The translations under genes and the position numbers were made by a program. From the NCBI GenBank assembly GCA_949152475.1, contig OX424560.1, forward strand, positions 43,106,719 to 43,170,718: 64,000 bases of DNA, read 5' to 3'. Positions 33,314 through 45,447 of the stretch are shown in pieces. The notes under the pieces are model-generated. The model ran no database searches and was not told the DNA's origin. It saw only the letters and a list, made by a program, of their open reading frames with translations. Source of the stretch: Terebella lapidaria. Taxonomy: Eukaryota > Annelida > Polychaeta > Terebellida > Terebellidae. Numbering within the stretch: the first letter of the stretch is position 1; every line of letters begins with the position of its first letter.

Positions 33314-35428
33314 CACCCCCTGTTCGCGGCACAGCGGTAAGTAAATTTTTGACGTTATCGGTTCAAAATTCTTGACGTGATGCGCAAAATTCTTGACGTT
33401 ATGCGCGAAATTCTTGACGAGATCTTTGTTTATGTTTTGTTCTATCGCGATATCAGCTTAAATTATCTAATTGTGTTCAGGTAATTAGTAACAGGGTGAC
33501 TATATATTCGATTTATGAGTTAGACGAAGCATTATGGCATCCCAATCATGCTCTGAGATATAAAAAAAGTTGAAGATCGTGCCTTGCACTTATCCGAATG
33601 TACTAAATGCATTTTATTTCCATGCAATGAATCCGCTATGTACTGGAAATGAGCTTTAGCATATTGGCAGCTCTTTTATGATTAAGCATTGAAAGGTTCG
33701 AAGCCCAGATGTTAAATTAAACATACCTGTCAGTCGTTTTCCACCAACAATGATAAGTTCGGTATTATTGACGTTAGTTCGTCATGCTTGACGTTATTGA
33801 AAGCCATGTTAGAAATTTTTGTCGTTATTTTTGACGCATGATTGCAATTTAATTAAGTAGTAAAATTGAATAAAAGAGTGGTTTCCTCTTGCAGATAAAA
33901 TACGATGCTAAATATGTAAAAACAAAACTGGAAATACTTATGACGTATTACAAAATGCAAGAAATAAATATCCTGACACATTTCAAGATGTCATATACAA
34001 CATAAAACGTGGTTACACAGTTTATTCCCATACGAAAGCGCCACACCAATGTCTATACAGTTCATATAGATCGTCATACGATCAGTCACATCAAAGTGAA
34101 TGACACGGCAAATTGTGAACACCCTCAATCAAATTATCTCCCCCAAAGTCTACTTAGACGTGCCATATCTTTGCCTGACCGCCAGTACTGGTTTCTTGGC
34201 CCTGAGCTTTCGTAGCCGTCGGCAAGTCTGTGTTTAAAAAAACATCCTACTAAATTCATGCTCAAAACCAATGTATCTCTGTCAATCGCTGCAATACAAC
34301 ACATTTCTAGTGGTAACTTTGTTGGCGTAGTTATACATGTATAACGCAAATTGATTATACTTGGAGAGGTCAGAAATAAAGAACTGGCAGGAGAATGCAT
34401 AAAGGAACTGTCGCATACCAGCCGCAAACTAATTTAAAACAGCACTTAAATTGTCACCAAATTTAAGACATTAATATTAGCAGTATATTGTATGAGATTA
34501 CCGGAATGTCTCGGCTTCTATTGCAATGTCGAGAATTCTACACCAATGTAGGCCTATGCTGAATCTAAAAGAGTCGTCAGAGAAGTCGGAAAACAAAAAG
34601 AAATACATATAGGGTGATGTCAACGACCATCGGTCAATCACATATACCCTAAAGGACTTTCTTCACGCTGGGAAAAACATTTCTGTTGCGTACATAATAG
34701 ATTTCCAGGCCATGGAATGAGCACACGGTTGTTATGTAGCACCATGACGCTTTATAACAGGTTAAACGTCAACATATACTAGCACCATGACGCCTTATAA
34801 CAAATTAAACGTCAACATATATTAAATACTTATCAATAATACATTTAATACTATTATTACATTTTTCTTTCTTTTATAAACATGTTTTTTCTTTAAATCA
34901 ATAAAAACCAATATCGTCAACTTCTCTGTGATATAACGTCAAGAATGATTAACTTGTGTAATCATAACGTCAATAATTTAACGCCGTGCTAATTGGAGAT
35001 GCGTAGGTTTCCCTATTAATAACCACTTTTTCCGTATGTAACATCATTGTACAAAATACTGATGAATCAAATAGTCATTACATATACTTATTGACCGGTT
35101 TTTGCACCTTTTCAAAAGCTAGAGAACAATATTTAGAGTTAACCATCGAACGCCCATTGTATATTACTTACAATGGTGCTTGAATCCACAGTTGGATATC
35201 AAGATATATATAGTATCTGTGTACTGTGCGCATAACTATCACGATATTAATTGTTCCATATCAGGTTTATTTCATTATTAAACGTACTCAATTGTCCTTT
35301 CTGTGGCTACACAAAAGTATATCGTCAAGAATTTCGCGCATAACGTCAAGAATTTTGCGCATCACGTCAAGAATTTAGAACCGATAACGTCAAAAATTTA
35401 CTTACCGCTGTGCCGCGAACAGGGGGTG
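33314..35428. mobile_element. 2.1-kb non-autonomous DNA transposon with about 110-bp TIRs
   Basis: The ends are inverted repeats beginning CACCCCCTGTTCGCGGCACA (33,314-33,424 and 35,318-35,428), nearly identical. A 5-bp duplication GCTCT flanks both sides (33,309-33,313; 35,429-35,433). Inside each TIR the phrase AAATTCTTGACGT repeats about three times, and further TTGACGTTA motifs lie in the interior. There is no transposase frame. CAC ends with a 5-bp duplication recall Transib; this is not proven. Confidence 0.88.
34735..34832. repeat. Short direct repeat inside the TIR element
   Basis: TAGCACCATGACGC followed by TTATAACA and TTAAACGTCAACATATA occurs twice about 54 bp apart. Confidence 0.7.
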
Positions 35429-35518
35429 GCTCTGCTCTTCCTAAAAAGGTCTGGGGGTATTAACCCAATACATATTCACACAAATTCATGGACAAATTCA
35501 TCTGCCCGAAAAAGATAA

Positions 35519-35603
35519 AAAATGACGATGTGGCGGACGACGACGACGTACGATGGACGAAAAACCATGACAATAGCTTATCGGCCCTTATGGGCCGGTA
35601 AGC
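35519..35603 (+). other. GACG-rich run and terminal-type hairpin GCTTATCGGCCC / GGGCCGGTAAGC
   Basis: A GACGACGACG-type microsatellite (35,530-35,560) leads to a hairpin at 35,576-35,603 whose 12-bp arms pair at 11 positions around TTAT. CTGA follows the stem, as at the CTRR 3' ends of Helitrons, though the next base is A and not the expected T. It is the probable structured right end of a repeat element. Confidence 0.6.
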
Positions 35604-36050
35604 TGAAAACACAGAATAATATACCCGTAGCCTTCAATCACCTTTATTATGATTCAAATACATAAATATGTGGATGGGAACACTCCAAAGACTTTATAGG
35701 AAGATATGGAATGAATTACAAGGTTATAAAAATCGAACATTTTGGGGGAAAAGAGGGGGGGGGGGGGGCGCTCTACTACTAGGGCACGTGCCACTACTAG
35801 GACCAATACGGTATGCATATGAAGTCAACGATCGAATGAATATTCAACCAGGAATCACTTTAATAATATTGCAATCAAATAACTGTTGAGACAGGGAAGA
35901 TTTTCTTTCACCCCTTTAAAGATATTCTGCATGAAGATCGGGCTCATTTGCATAACAGTGAATTAACAACATTCTTCAACAACATTCTTCGAGCCTCCAA
36001 ACCCTCCCTCAACTTTCAGGTCTCCCACAGTATCAGTTGTCAGTAGAACA
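35604..36050. other. No gene seen; G-run
   Basis: Contains a run of about 15 G near 35,755-35,769. No coding sequence is supported. The left limit of the helicase relic that follows is uncertain. Confidence 0.45.
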
Positions 36051-36059
36051 CAGCATCTT

Positions 36060-36960
36060 GGCAATCCCATAGAACCAGGCTCAAGTTCTCATGCAGTGCA
36101 TGAACAATATGCAAGGGAAAGTCTTCATTCATACTCGCTAGTGGTGCATCGATAAGATGAATGGAATATGTTTGGGGACTTTCAATATATTGATAAAGGA
36201 AAGTTTTATATCATCAAAGCTCTGATGTGTGGCTCCAACTAGCAAAGCAGCATTTACCAGCAGTGACGGAACCATGCTTCCATGCAAAGGGGTTTGGGAC
36301 AAAAGTACATACCACTCGCTGAAGAGTTCATCACTGCCCCCAAAGGTTAGGTATTAAAACCTCGAGCTGATAATCATTGATGAGGTCTCAGAAGAGGCAT
36401 GCTGAATGTCATGGAGTCGTCTGGATCAACTCAAGAGAACAAGAGTTCTTCATGATTCTGGCAGTCAGTGATTTTATCCACTGCCGCATGTAAGAGGACA
36501 AATATTGAAACCCAGCTGCCCTTGCAGAGCCTTGGGACGACTTCAAGGTTACTACTTTGACCAACATAATGACAAAAAAATGACAAATCGTTTTCGGAGA
36601 TATTGAATCATAGAGCTCTGAAAATTAGGATATGCTTAAGGATCACAGATCCAGGCAGATGTACTTCACGTGTTTCCTCTCCAAAAAGTTGCTGCTGGAC
36701 ACAATGTAAAGATCACTGATTCTTTGAACAGACAGAAATTGAAGATTGTGGCTGTGAATGTTATCGAGAAGTTACACTCTGTGAGGGCTCCATGATGACT
36801 ATGATGAACAATCCCATGTCATGGGAACGGTCTTGAGGATCATCGAAGGATCCAAACCTCTACGCCAACCACAATGTGTGTGTTAGATTTGACAATGACC
36901 AATTTGGCATCAATGCCCGTGCCTTATCACCAACAGACCTCCCGAAGAGTTGGCTCAGAA
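36060..36960 (+). pseudogene. Decayed PIF1-like helicase
   Basis: Pieces of an SF1B helicase lie in order on the plus strand in shifting frames: GKFYIIKAL (end of motif I, about 36,195), CVAPTSKAAFTSSDGT (motif Ia, about 36,220), LELIIIDEVS (motif II, 36,361-36,390), ILAVSDF (motif III, about 36,456), VAAGHNVKITDSL (about 36,690) and VMGTVLRIIEG then VCVRFDNDQFG (36,820-36,910). Several stops and frameshifts separate them, so no protein can be made. The motif Ia wording differs from that of the Helentron at 15.7-22.2 kb, so this is another lineage, from a Helitron-like element or a PIF1 gene copy. Confidence 0.75.
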
Positions 36961-37616
36961 AGTTTTTGTTTCTGTCTGATAGTGGTTGATTCTGTTGATT
37001 TTGTGCGAGTGGGTGCTATTATACGGGTTCGTTTACATGTTTCACATTAATGAATGGTTATCTTCGCCTTTGAACACCTCTAAATTGGCCAGTCACCATC
37101 TACACACAAGAGCATTTCTTCAGGTAGCACCCTCATACCCCAAAGCCCAGGACTGGCCACCAGAGTTGGCCTGTTATTGATATATATAACAGTCATTGGT
37201 GCTTATTTGCGAAATCAGGCTAAAATTTGGCAGCCATCTTGGATTCTGAGCAGCTTCAAACCATCCAATCACAAAACTGGTTATATATTTGAAATCCCCA
37301 TACCCCAAAACCCAGGGTTAGACACCAAAATTGGCTTCCTATCTCAATTTGGCAGAAAGTTATGAGCATTTGTGTAAAAATGGCGAGAATTTGGCAGCCA
37401 TCTTGGATTTTTTCCATTTTCGGGGCGTTTGAATCGGTATTATTAGTATTGTTATGAAGAATATATCTCCATATAACTAAATATCATCTTATTAGACCAA
37501 AAGCATCATGCCAGGAGGAAAATTTTAATTTTTTCCTAAAATACCAAATTTTCGATGTCGGCCATTTTGAAAAAGGCCATAAAAAAGTTAGCCCAGGAGA
37601 AAATTTTACACACCCT
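36961..37616. other. Non-genic, CATCTTGGATT-type repeats
   Basis: The phrase TTTGGCAGCCATCTTGGATT occurs twice (about 37,221 and 37,390), and CCCCAAA-CCCAGG-type phrases recur. The sequence is repetitive and non-coding. Confidence 0.5.
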
Positions 37617-37625
37617 CTGAAAAAG

Positions 37626-37775
37626 CGATGTCTTCTAAACGCTGGTACACTGGTATGCTGGTACAAGCATTGCAAGGTGCATGAACTCAACAATACTGCT
37701 CATTTCGTGTATGCCTCAATAAGCCTCACAATGTTTGTACCAGTATACCAGCGTACCAGCGTTTAGAAGACATCG
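37626..37775. mobile_element. 150-bp TIR element with 9-bp TSD (Mutator-like MITE)
   Basis: Arms beginning CGATGTCTTCTAAACGCTGG are inverted at the other end and match over about 40 bp with two differences. The flanks are perfect 9-bp duplications CTGAAAAAG (37,617-37,625; 37,776-37,784). A 9-bp TSD is the mark of Mutator-like elements. It is non-coding. Confidence 0.88.
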
Positions 37776-37944
37776 CTGAAAAAGGTTGTCTTAGACCATT
37801 ATGAAGCCATATCAATCGACAGAAAAAGTCTGTACTACGTTTCTACCTTGTGTGAAATTTCCTCCTGACTACAGTACCGAAGCCTCCGACAACTTCCAAT
37901 CCTCCCTCAATTCCAAAACCCCCCTCAGCTCTCTCTCAATTCCC

Positions 37945-40900
37945 GCTGCTCCCGAACCTCCCGCAGCTCCTAGTCCACCCTTAACTCCCAGGCCTTCTTC
38001 AGCTCTCCCAGGCCTTCTTCAGTTCCCATTCCTCTCACTGATCCTAGTCCGCCCTTCACTCCCAGACCTCCCACAGCTCCTAGTCCACCCTTCACTCCCA
38101 GACCTCCCACAGCTCCTAGTCCACACTTCACTCCCAGACCTCCCACAGCTCCTAGTCCACCCTTCACTCCCACACCTCCCACAGCTCCTAGTCCGCCCTT
38201 CACTCTCACAGCTCCTAGTCCACCCTTCACTCCCAGACCTCCCACAGCTCCTAGTCCGCCCTTCACTCCCACAGCTCCTAGTCCACCCTTCACTCCCAGA
38301 CCTCCCACAGCTCCTAGTCTGCCCTTCACTCCCAGACATCCCACAGCTCCCAGTCCGCCCTTCACTCCCATACCTCCCACAGCCCGTAGTCCGCCCTCCA
38401 CTCCCAGACCTCCCACAGCCCCTAGTCCGCCCTTCACTCCCAGACCTCCCACAGCTCCTAGTCCGCCCTTCACTCCCACAGCTCCTAGTCCACCCTTCAC
38501 TTCTAGACCTCCCACAGCTCCCAGTCCGCCCTTCACTCCCAGACCTCCCACAGCTCCTAGTCCGCCCTTCACTCCCACAGCTCCTAGTCCGCCCTTCACT
38601 CCCACAGCTCCTAGTCCACACTTCACTCCCAGACCTCCCACAGCTCCTAGTCCGCCCTTCACTCCCAGACCTCCCACAGCTCCTAGTCCGCCCTTCACTC
38701 CCACAGCTCCTAGTCCACACTTCACTCCTAGACCTCCCACAGCTCCCAGTCCGCCCTTCACTCCCAGACCTCCTACAGCTCCTAGTCCGCCCTTCACTCC
38801 CAGACCTCCCACAGCTCCTAGTCCACCCTTCACATCCACAGCTCCTAGTCCACCCTTCACTCCAGACCTCCCACAGCTCCCAGTCCGCCCTTCACTCCCA
38901 GACCGCCCACATCTCCAAGTCCACCCTTCACTCCCAGACCTCCCACATCTCCTAGTCCGCCCTTCACTCCCAGACCTACCACAGCTCCTAGTCCGCCCTC
39001 CACTCCCAGACCTCCCACAGCTCCTAGTCCGCCCTTCACTCCCAGACCTCCCACAGCTCCCAGTCCGCCCTTCACTCCCAGGCCTCCCACAGCCCCTAGT
39101 CCGCCCTCCACTCCCAGACCTCCCACAGCCCCTAGTCCGCCCTCCACTCCCAGACTTCCCACAGCTCCTAGTCCGCCCTTCACTCCCAGACCTCCCACAG
39201 CTCCTAGTCCGCCCTTCACTCCCACAGCTCCTAGTCCACCCTTCAATCCCAGACCTCCCACAGCTCCTAGTCCGCCCTCCACTCCCAGACCTCCCACAGC
39301 TCCTAGTCCGACCTTCACTCCCAGACCTCCCACAGCTCCCAGTCCGTCCTTCACTCCAGACCTCCCACAGGTCCTAGTCCACCCTTCACTCCCAGACCTC
39401 CCACAGCTCCTAGTCCGCCCTTCACTCCAGACCTCCCACAGCTCCTAGTCCATCCTTCACTCCAGACCTCCCACAGGTCCTAGTCCGCCCTTCACTCCAG
39501 ACCTCCCACAGCTCCTAGTCCGCCCTCCACTCCCAGACCTCCCACAGCTCCTAGTCCGCCCTTCACTCCCAGACCTCCCACAGCTCCCAGTCCGTCCTTC
39601 ACTCCAGACCTCCCACAGGTCCTAGTCCGCCCTTCACTCCCAAACCTCCCACAGCTCCCAGTCCGCCCTTCACTCCAGACCTCCCACAGGTCCTAGTCCG
39701 CCCTTCACTCTCAGACCTCCCACAGCTCCTAGTCCGCCCTTCACTCTCACAGCTCCTAGTCCGCCCTTCACTCCCAGACCTCCCACAGCTCCCAGTCCGT
39801 CCTTCACTCCCACAGCTCCTAGTCCACCCTTCAATCCCAGACCTCCCACAGCTCCTAGTCCGCCCTCCACTCCCAGACCTCCCACAGCTCCTAGTCCGCC
39901 CTTGACTCCCAGACCTCCCACAGCTCCCAGTCCACCCTTCACTCCAGACCTCCCACAGGTCCTAGTCCGCCCTTCACTCGCAGACCTCCCACAGCTCCCA
40001 GTCCGCCCTTCACTCCAGACCTCCCACAGGTCCTAGTCCGTCCTTCACTCCAGACCTCCCACAACCCCTAGTCCGCCCTTCACTCCCAGACCTGCCACAG
40101 CTCCCAGTCCGCCCTTCACTCCCAGCCCTGCCACAGCTCCCAGTCCGCCCTTCACTCCCAGGCCTCCCACAGCTCCTAGTCCGCCCTTCACTCCCAGACC
40201 TCCCACAGCTCCCAGTCCGCCCTTCACTCCCAGGCCTCCCACAGCTCCCAGTCCGCCCTTCACTCCCAGGCCTCCCATAGCTCCTAGTCCGCCCTTCACT
40301 CCCAGACGTCGCACAGCTCCCAGTCCGCCCTTCACTCCCAGGCCTCCCACAGCTCCTAGTCCGCCCTTCACTCCCAGACCTCCCACAGCTCCCAGTCCGC
40401 CCTTCACTCCCAGACCTCCCACAGCTCCCAGTCCACCCTTCACTCCCAGGCCTCCCACAGCTCCTAGTCCGCCCTTCACTCCCAGACCTGCCACAGCTCC
40501 CAGTCCGCCCTTCACTCCCAGGCCTCCCACAGCTCCTAGTCCGCCCTTCACTCCCAGACCTCCCACGGCTCCAAGACTGCCCTTCACTCCCACAGCTCCC
40601 AGTCCGCCCTTCACTCCCAGACCTCCCACAGCTCCTAGTCCGCCCTTCACTCCCAGACCTCCCACAGCTCCCAGTCCGCCCTTCACTCCCAGGCCTCCCA
40701 CAGCTCCTAGTCCGCCCTTCACTCCCAGACCTCCGACAGCTCCTAGTCCGCCCTTCACTCCCAGACCTCCCACAGCTCCTAGTCCGCCCTTCACTCCCAG
40801 ACTTCAAATAGCTCCTAGTCCGCCCTTCACTCCCAGACCTCCCACAGCTCCTAGTCCGCCCTTCACTCCCAGACCTCCCACAGGTCCTAGTTCACCCTTC

Positions 40901-43810
40901 ACTCCCAAGCCTCCCACAGCTCCTAGTCCGCCCTTCACTCCCTCAGCTCCTAGTCCGCCCTTCTCTCCCACAGCTCCTAGTCCGCCCTTCACTCCCTCAG
41001 CTCCTAGTCCGCCCTTCTCTCCCACAGCTCCTAGTCCGCCCTTCACTCCCTCAGCTCCTAGTCCGCACTTCACTCCCAGTCCTCCCACAGCTCCTAGTCC
41101 ACCCTTCACTCCCAGACCTGCCACAGCTCCTAGTCCGCCCTTCACTCCCAGACCTCCCACAGCTCCTAGTCCGCACTTCACTCCCATGCCTCCCACAGCT
41201 CCTAGTCCACCCTTCACTCCCAGACCTGCCACAGCTCCTAGTCTGCCCTTCACTCCCAGGCCTCCCACAGCTCCTAGTCCGCCCTTCACTCCCAGACCTC
41301 TCACAGCTCCCAGTCCGCCCTTCACTCCGAGGCCTCCCACAGCTCCTAGTCCGCCCTTCACTCCCAGACCTCCCACAGCTCCTAGTCCACCCTTCACTCC
41401 CAGACCTGCCACAGCTCCTAGTCCGCCCGTCACTCTCAGACCTGCCACAGCTCCTAGTCCACCCTTCACTCTCAGACCTCCCACAGCTCCTAGTCCGCCC
41501 TTCACTCCCAGACCTGCCACAGCTCCTAGTCCGCCCTTCACTCCCAGACCTCTCACAGCTCCCAGTCCGCCCTTCACTCCCAGGCCTCCCACAGCTCCTA
41601 GTCCGCCCTTCACTCCCAGACCTGCCACAGCTCCCAGTCCGCCCTTCACTCCCAGACCTGCCACAGCTCCCAGTCCGCCCTTCACTCCCAGGCCTCCCAC
41701 AGCTCCTAGTCCGCCCTTCACTCCCAGACCTCCCACAGCTTCCAGTCCGCCCTTCACTCCCAGGCCTCCCACAGCTCCTAGTCCGCCCTTCACTCCAAGA
41801 CCTCCCACAGCTCCTAGTCAGCCCTTCACTCCCACAGCTCCCATTCCGCCCTTCACTCCTAGACCTCCCACAGCTACCATTCCGCCCTTCACTCCCAGGC
41901 CTCCCACAGCTCCCAGTCCGCCCTTCACTCCCAGACCTCCCACAGCTCCTAGTCCGCCCTTCACTCCCACAGCTCCCAGACCTCTCAGCTCCCATTCCGC
42001 CCTTCACTCCCAGACCTCCCACAGCTCCTAGTCCGCCCTTCACTCCTAGACCTCCCACAGCTCCTAGTCCGCCCTTCACTCCCAGACCTCCCACAGCTAG
42101 TAATCCACCCTTCACTCCCAGACCTCCCACAGCTCCTATTCCGCTCTTCACTCCCAGACCTCCCACAGCTCCTAGTCTGCCCTTCACTCCCACAGCTCCC
42201 AGACCTCTCACAGCTCCCAGTCCGCCCTTCACTTCCAGACCTCCCACAGCTCCTATTCCGCCCTTCACTCCCAGACCTCTCACAGCTCCTATTCCGCCCT
42301 TCACTCCCAGACCTCCCACAGCTCCTATTCCGCCCTTCACTCCCAGACCTCCCACAGCTCCCAGTCCGCCCTTCACACCCAGACCTCTCACAGCTCCTAG
42401 TCCGCCCTTCACTCCAAGACCTCCCACAGCTCCTAGTCCGCCCTTCACTCCCACAGCTCCTAGTCCGTCCTTCACTCCCAGACCTCCCATTCCGCCCTTC
42501 ACTCCCACAGCCCCTAGTCCGCCCTCCACTCCCAGACCTCCCACAGCTCCTAGTTCGCCCTTCACTCCCAGGCCTCCCACAGCTCCTAGTCCGCCCTTCA
42601 CTCCCACAGCTCCTAGTCCGTCCTTCACTCCCAGACCTCCCACAGCTCCCAGTCCACCCTTCACTCCCAGGCCTCCCACAGCTCCTAGTCCACCCTTCAC
42701 TCCCACAGCTCCTAGTCCATCCTTCACTCCCAGACCTCCAACAGCTCATAGTCCGCCCTTCACTCCCAGTCCGCCCTTCACTCCAACAGCTTCTAGTCCG
42801 CTCTTCACTCCCAGACCTCCCACAGCTCCTAGTCCACCCTTCACTCCCAGGCCTCCCACAGCTCCTAGTCCACCCTTCACTCCCAGACCTGCCACAGCTC
42901 CTAGTCCACCCTTCACTCCCAGACCTGCCACAGCTCCTAGTCCACCCTTCACTCCCAGACCTGCCACAGCTCCTAGTCCACCCTTCACTCCCAGACCTCC
43001 CACAGCTCCTAGTCCGCCCTTCACTCCCACAGCTCCTAGTCCGCCATTGACTCCCAGACCTCCCAGTCCACCCTTCACTCCCAGACCTCCCACAGCTCCT
43101 AGTCCGCCCTTCACTCCCAGGCCTCTTACAGCTCCTAGTCCGCCCTTCACTCCCACAGCTCCTAGTCCGCCCTTCAATCCCAGGCCTCCCACAGCTCCTA
43201 GTCCACCCTTCACTCCCAGACCTGCCACAGCTCCTAGTCCACCCTTCACTCCCAGACCTGCCACAGCTCCTAGTCCGCCGTTCACTCCCAGACCTGCCAC
43301 AGCTCCTAGTCCACCCTTCACTCCCAGACCTCCCACAGCTCCTAGTCCGCCCTTCACTCCCAGGCCTCCTACAGCTCCTAGTCCGCCCTTCACTCCCACA
43401 GCTCCTAGTCCGCCCTTCACTCCCAGGCCTCCCACAGCTCCTAGTCCACCGTTCACTCCCAGACCTGCCACAGCTCCTAGTCCACCCTTCACTCCCAGAC
43501 CTGCCACAGCTCCTTGTCCGCCGTTCACTCCCAGACCTGCCACAGCTCCTAGTCCACCCTTCACTCCCAGACCTGCCACAGCTCCTAGTCCGCCGTTCAC
43601 TCCCAGACCTGCCACAGCTCCTAGTCCACCCTTCACTCCCAGACCTGCCACAGCTCCTAGTCCACCCTTCACTCCCAGACCTCCCACAGCTCCTAGTCCG
43701 CCTTTCACTCCCAGACCTCCTAGTCCGCCCTTCACTCCCAGACCTCCCACAGCTCCTAGTCCGCCCTTCACTCCCAGACCTCCCAAAGGTCATAGTCCGC
43801 CCTCAACCTC
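37945..43810. repeat. 36-bp minisatellite, about 160 units over 5.9 kb
   Basis: The basic unit is four 9-mers: CCTAGTCCG, CCCTTCACT, CCCAGACCT, CCCACAGCT. A 27-bp form lacking the third 9-mer is common, and some units lack one base in that third part. Most frames stay open on both strands because the unit lacks stops. Plus reads PSPPFTPRPPTA; minus reads GAVGGLGVKGGL, a Gly-X-Y pattern, or RSCGRSGSEGRT. Frame-changing variants interrupt every frame several times, so I call a satellite and not a gene. A host protein with a repeat domain cannot be wholly excluded. Confidence 0.93.
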
Positions 43811-44134
43811 TCTCAGCTGGTGGCCCGAAAACGTTTAGAGGTGTATTTAGCATACACAAGCTGCAGGGGGAAAGGGGAGCTTCAATCTTGGCACCAGACA
43901 GCATCACCCAACCCTTTTACACCCGTCATCAGAACATCCACATCCCAGTGAGGAGGGCTTTGTATATTTACATAGTGTACGAGATGGAGTGTAAAATGTC
44001 ACAGAGAGGATTGTTTTCTTGACTGGGATAAATAAAGAAACTCTTGATTGTACCACAAATACCTAATTCTATGACAATACCCAAGTCTAGACCTGACTAG
44101 CATGTACACAAACAGAACGAAGCGTTTTTGATAG
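43811..44134. other. Flank of the minisatellite; plus-strand AATAAA
   Basis: Non-repetitive sequence. A plus-strand AATAAA lies near 44,031-44,036. No reading frame could be tied to it. Confidence 0.4.
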
Positions 44135-44140
44135 TTTATT
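44135..44140 (-). terminator. Polyadenylation signal AATAAA of RPL37A
   Basis: TTTATT on the plus strand is AATAAA on the minus strand, 38 bases past the RPL37A stop codon, a usual spacing. Confidence 0.6.
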
Positions 44141-44178
44141 TCCACATTCGCTGCTAACACGTTTTCCACACCACACAT

Positions 44179-44787
44179 TTAGACCTCCTTCATCTCGCGC
44201 AAACGGCGAATCGTACTTCGCACAGCTACAGCGGCAGTCGAACTGTAAATAGAACGAAACATCATCAGGCTTTTCTCGTGGGACACCAGTTACAAATTCA
44301 GACACAATCTAGACACAATATTTTCTATTGAGTATTCACTGAATTTAGCAGGAAAACACTGGAAACGCTATCAGCAACTCTATAACATACAAAATCCGGT
44401 TATTCATCGGTTCATAATATCATTCTGTCAACTGAATGGTCAAGTTGAGGAAGTTTTACCTGTAGACATAAGCTCCGCCTGCGACTGTCTTACGGCAACT
44501 CTTACACCTCCAGATACCGGTGGCTCTGCGCTTCATGTTGTCCTGAACAAAATCAAGCAGGAATACATGTTCATCAGGCTGAACTGTGCAATGAATCATA
44601 CATAAACTAGTATACATGACAAGAGCACACTTCGCGGTAGTTTTCTGGTCAACTTTACCTTGCCGCAGAAGGAGCATGTGTACTTGGAGTGCTGTGTGAT
44701 CTCCATCTTCTTGATATCCTTCCTGAGGGACGCACCATAGCGGGTACCGTACTTCCCTGTAATATGGACCTTCTTCGTTCTCTTGGC
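44179..44787 (-). CDS. RPL37A: 60S ribosomal protein L37a (eL43), exons 2-4
   Basis: Structural protein of the large ribosomal subunit with a C4 zinc ribbon. Exons on the minus strand: 44,659-44,787 (starts [18 protein letters not shown], ends CSFCGK, donor GTAAAG); 44,460-44,542 ([16 protein letters not shown] to AYVY, acceptor GTTCAG, donor GTAAAA); 44,179-44,242 (acceptor [27 protein letters not shown], stop TAA). Phases join without correction to 91 residues, which with an initiator Met equals the usual 92. The zinc ligands CSFC and CKSC are present. The first exon, in other animals often only 5' UTR plus ATG, was not found upstream to about 46.4 kb. Introns show it is not a processed copy. 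A distal first exon or a 5' truncated copy are both possible. Confidence 0.93.
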
Positions 44788-44858
44788 CTGCAAAGAGCCA
44801 CCATACATTCAGATGAACTTATACTCCAATCAAGGAACCACTGGATGCTATCATTGGT

Positions 44859-44956
44859 CCAAATCCATCACGTCTGAGAGAAGGAATTACTGAGCATTTA
44901 CTCGGGACCAAATCCATCACGTCTGAGAGAAGGAATTACTGAGCATTTACTCAGGA
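44859..44956. repeat. 49-bp direct repeat, two units, upstream of RPL37A exon 2
   Basis: CCAAATCCATCACGTCTGAG starts both units at 44,859 and 44,908, differing at only one or two positions. It lies in what should be intron 1 or the promoter region of RPL37A. Confidence 0.85.
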
Positions 44957-45447
44957 CCAAGTATAAACTGGGTTATGTGTCAAATTATATTTGCGGTTAA
45001 TTTATTTTGCGTTTTTTTTTTGTAAATATGTAACAACTGTAAATATTTGTACATAATACACATAAAAACTGCAAACAAATGATAAAACATGCAATGTTGT
45101 ATATGAAATAGACGGATGCACATACAGACCAAAGGAAGATGACAAAAGAAGCGACAAAGAAGCTAAATCAACAAACAGCTGAAAGAAGGCACGAGCTGGA
45201 AGAAAAAGCGAAAGATGTGGATGAACAATTGAAGAAGACAACCAGAGATCCAAGATGGAACAGAAAGTGGTTTCAGCCATCAAAACCAACAGTGAATATT
45301 TCTATGGCTATGCCAAACAATTTAGCAAGACAAGGACACGAATACGACCACAAATCGATGACAATGACGAGATCATCTCTGAAAATAGGAAGATAACGCA
45401 GATATTGGCACAACAGTATTGATACCAGTCACTACCACTCTCAGTCG
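44957..45447. other. Unassigned interval
   Basis: A plus-strand open frame at 45,139-45,396 (85 residues, Lys/Glu-rich first half) is the only candidate. It has no recognisable domain and no supporting context, so it is not annotated as a gene. Confidence 0.3.

Noticed and set aside
37945-43810. CRISPR-like regular 36-bp repeats
   Set aside because: There are no unique spacers. The units are contiguous and the sequence is animal nuclear DNA.
37801-43838. Long open frames (up to about 600 residues) on both strands over the 36-bp repeat
   Set aside because: They follow from a stop-free unit whose length is a multiple of three. Several are open at once on both strands and each is broken by single-base unit variants.
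44031-44036. Plus-strand AATAAA as the end of a gene through the minisatellite
   Set aside because: No reading frame can be followed to it, and a lone hexamer is weak evidence.
44801-44806. ATG just upstream of RPL37A exon 2 as the first exon
   Set aside because: It would leave an intron of only 14 bases, too short to splice.
45139-45396. 85-residue Lys/Glu-rich frame
   Set aside because: No recognisable domain, no splice or poly(A) context, and repeats on both sides.
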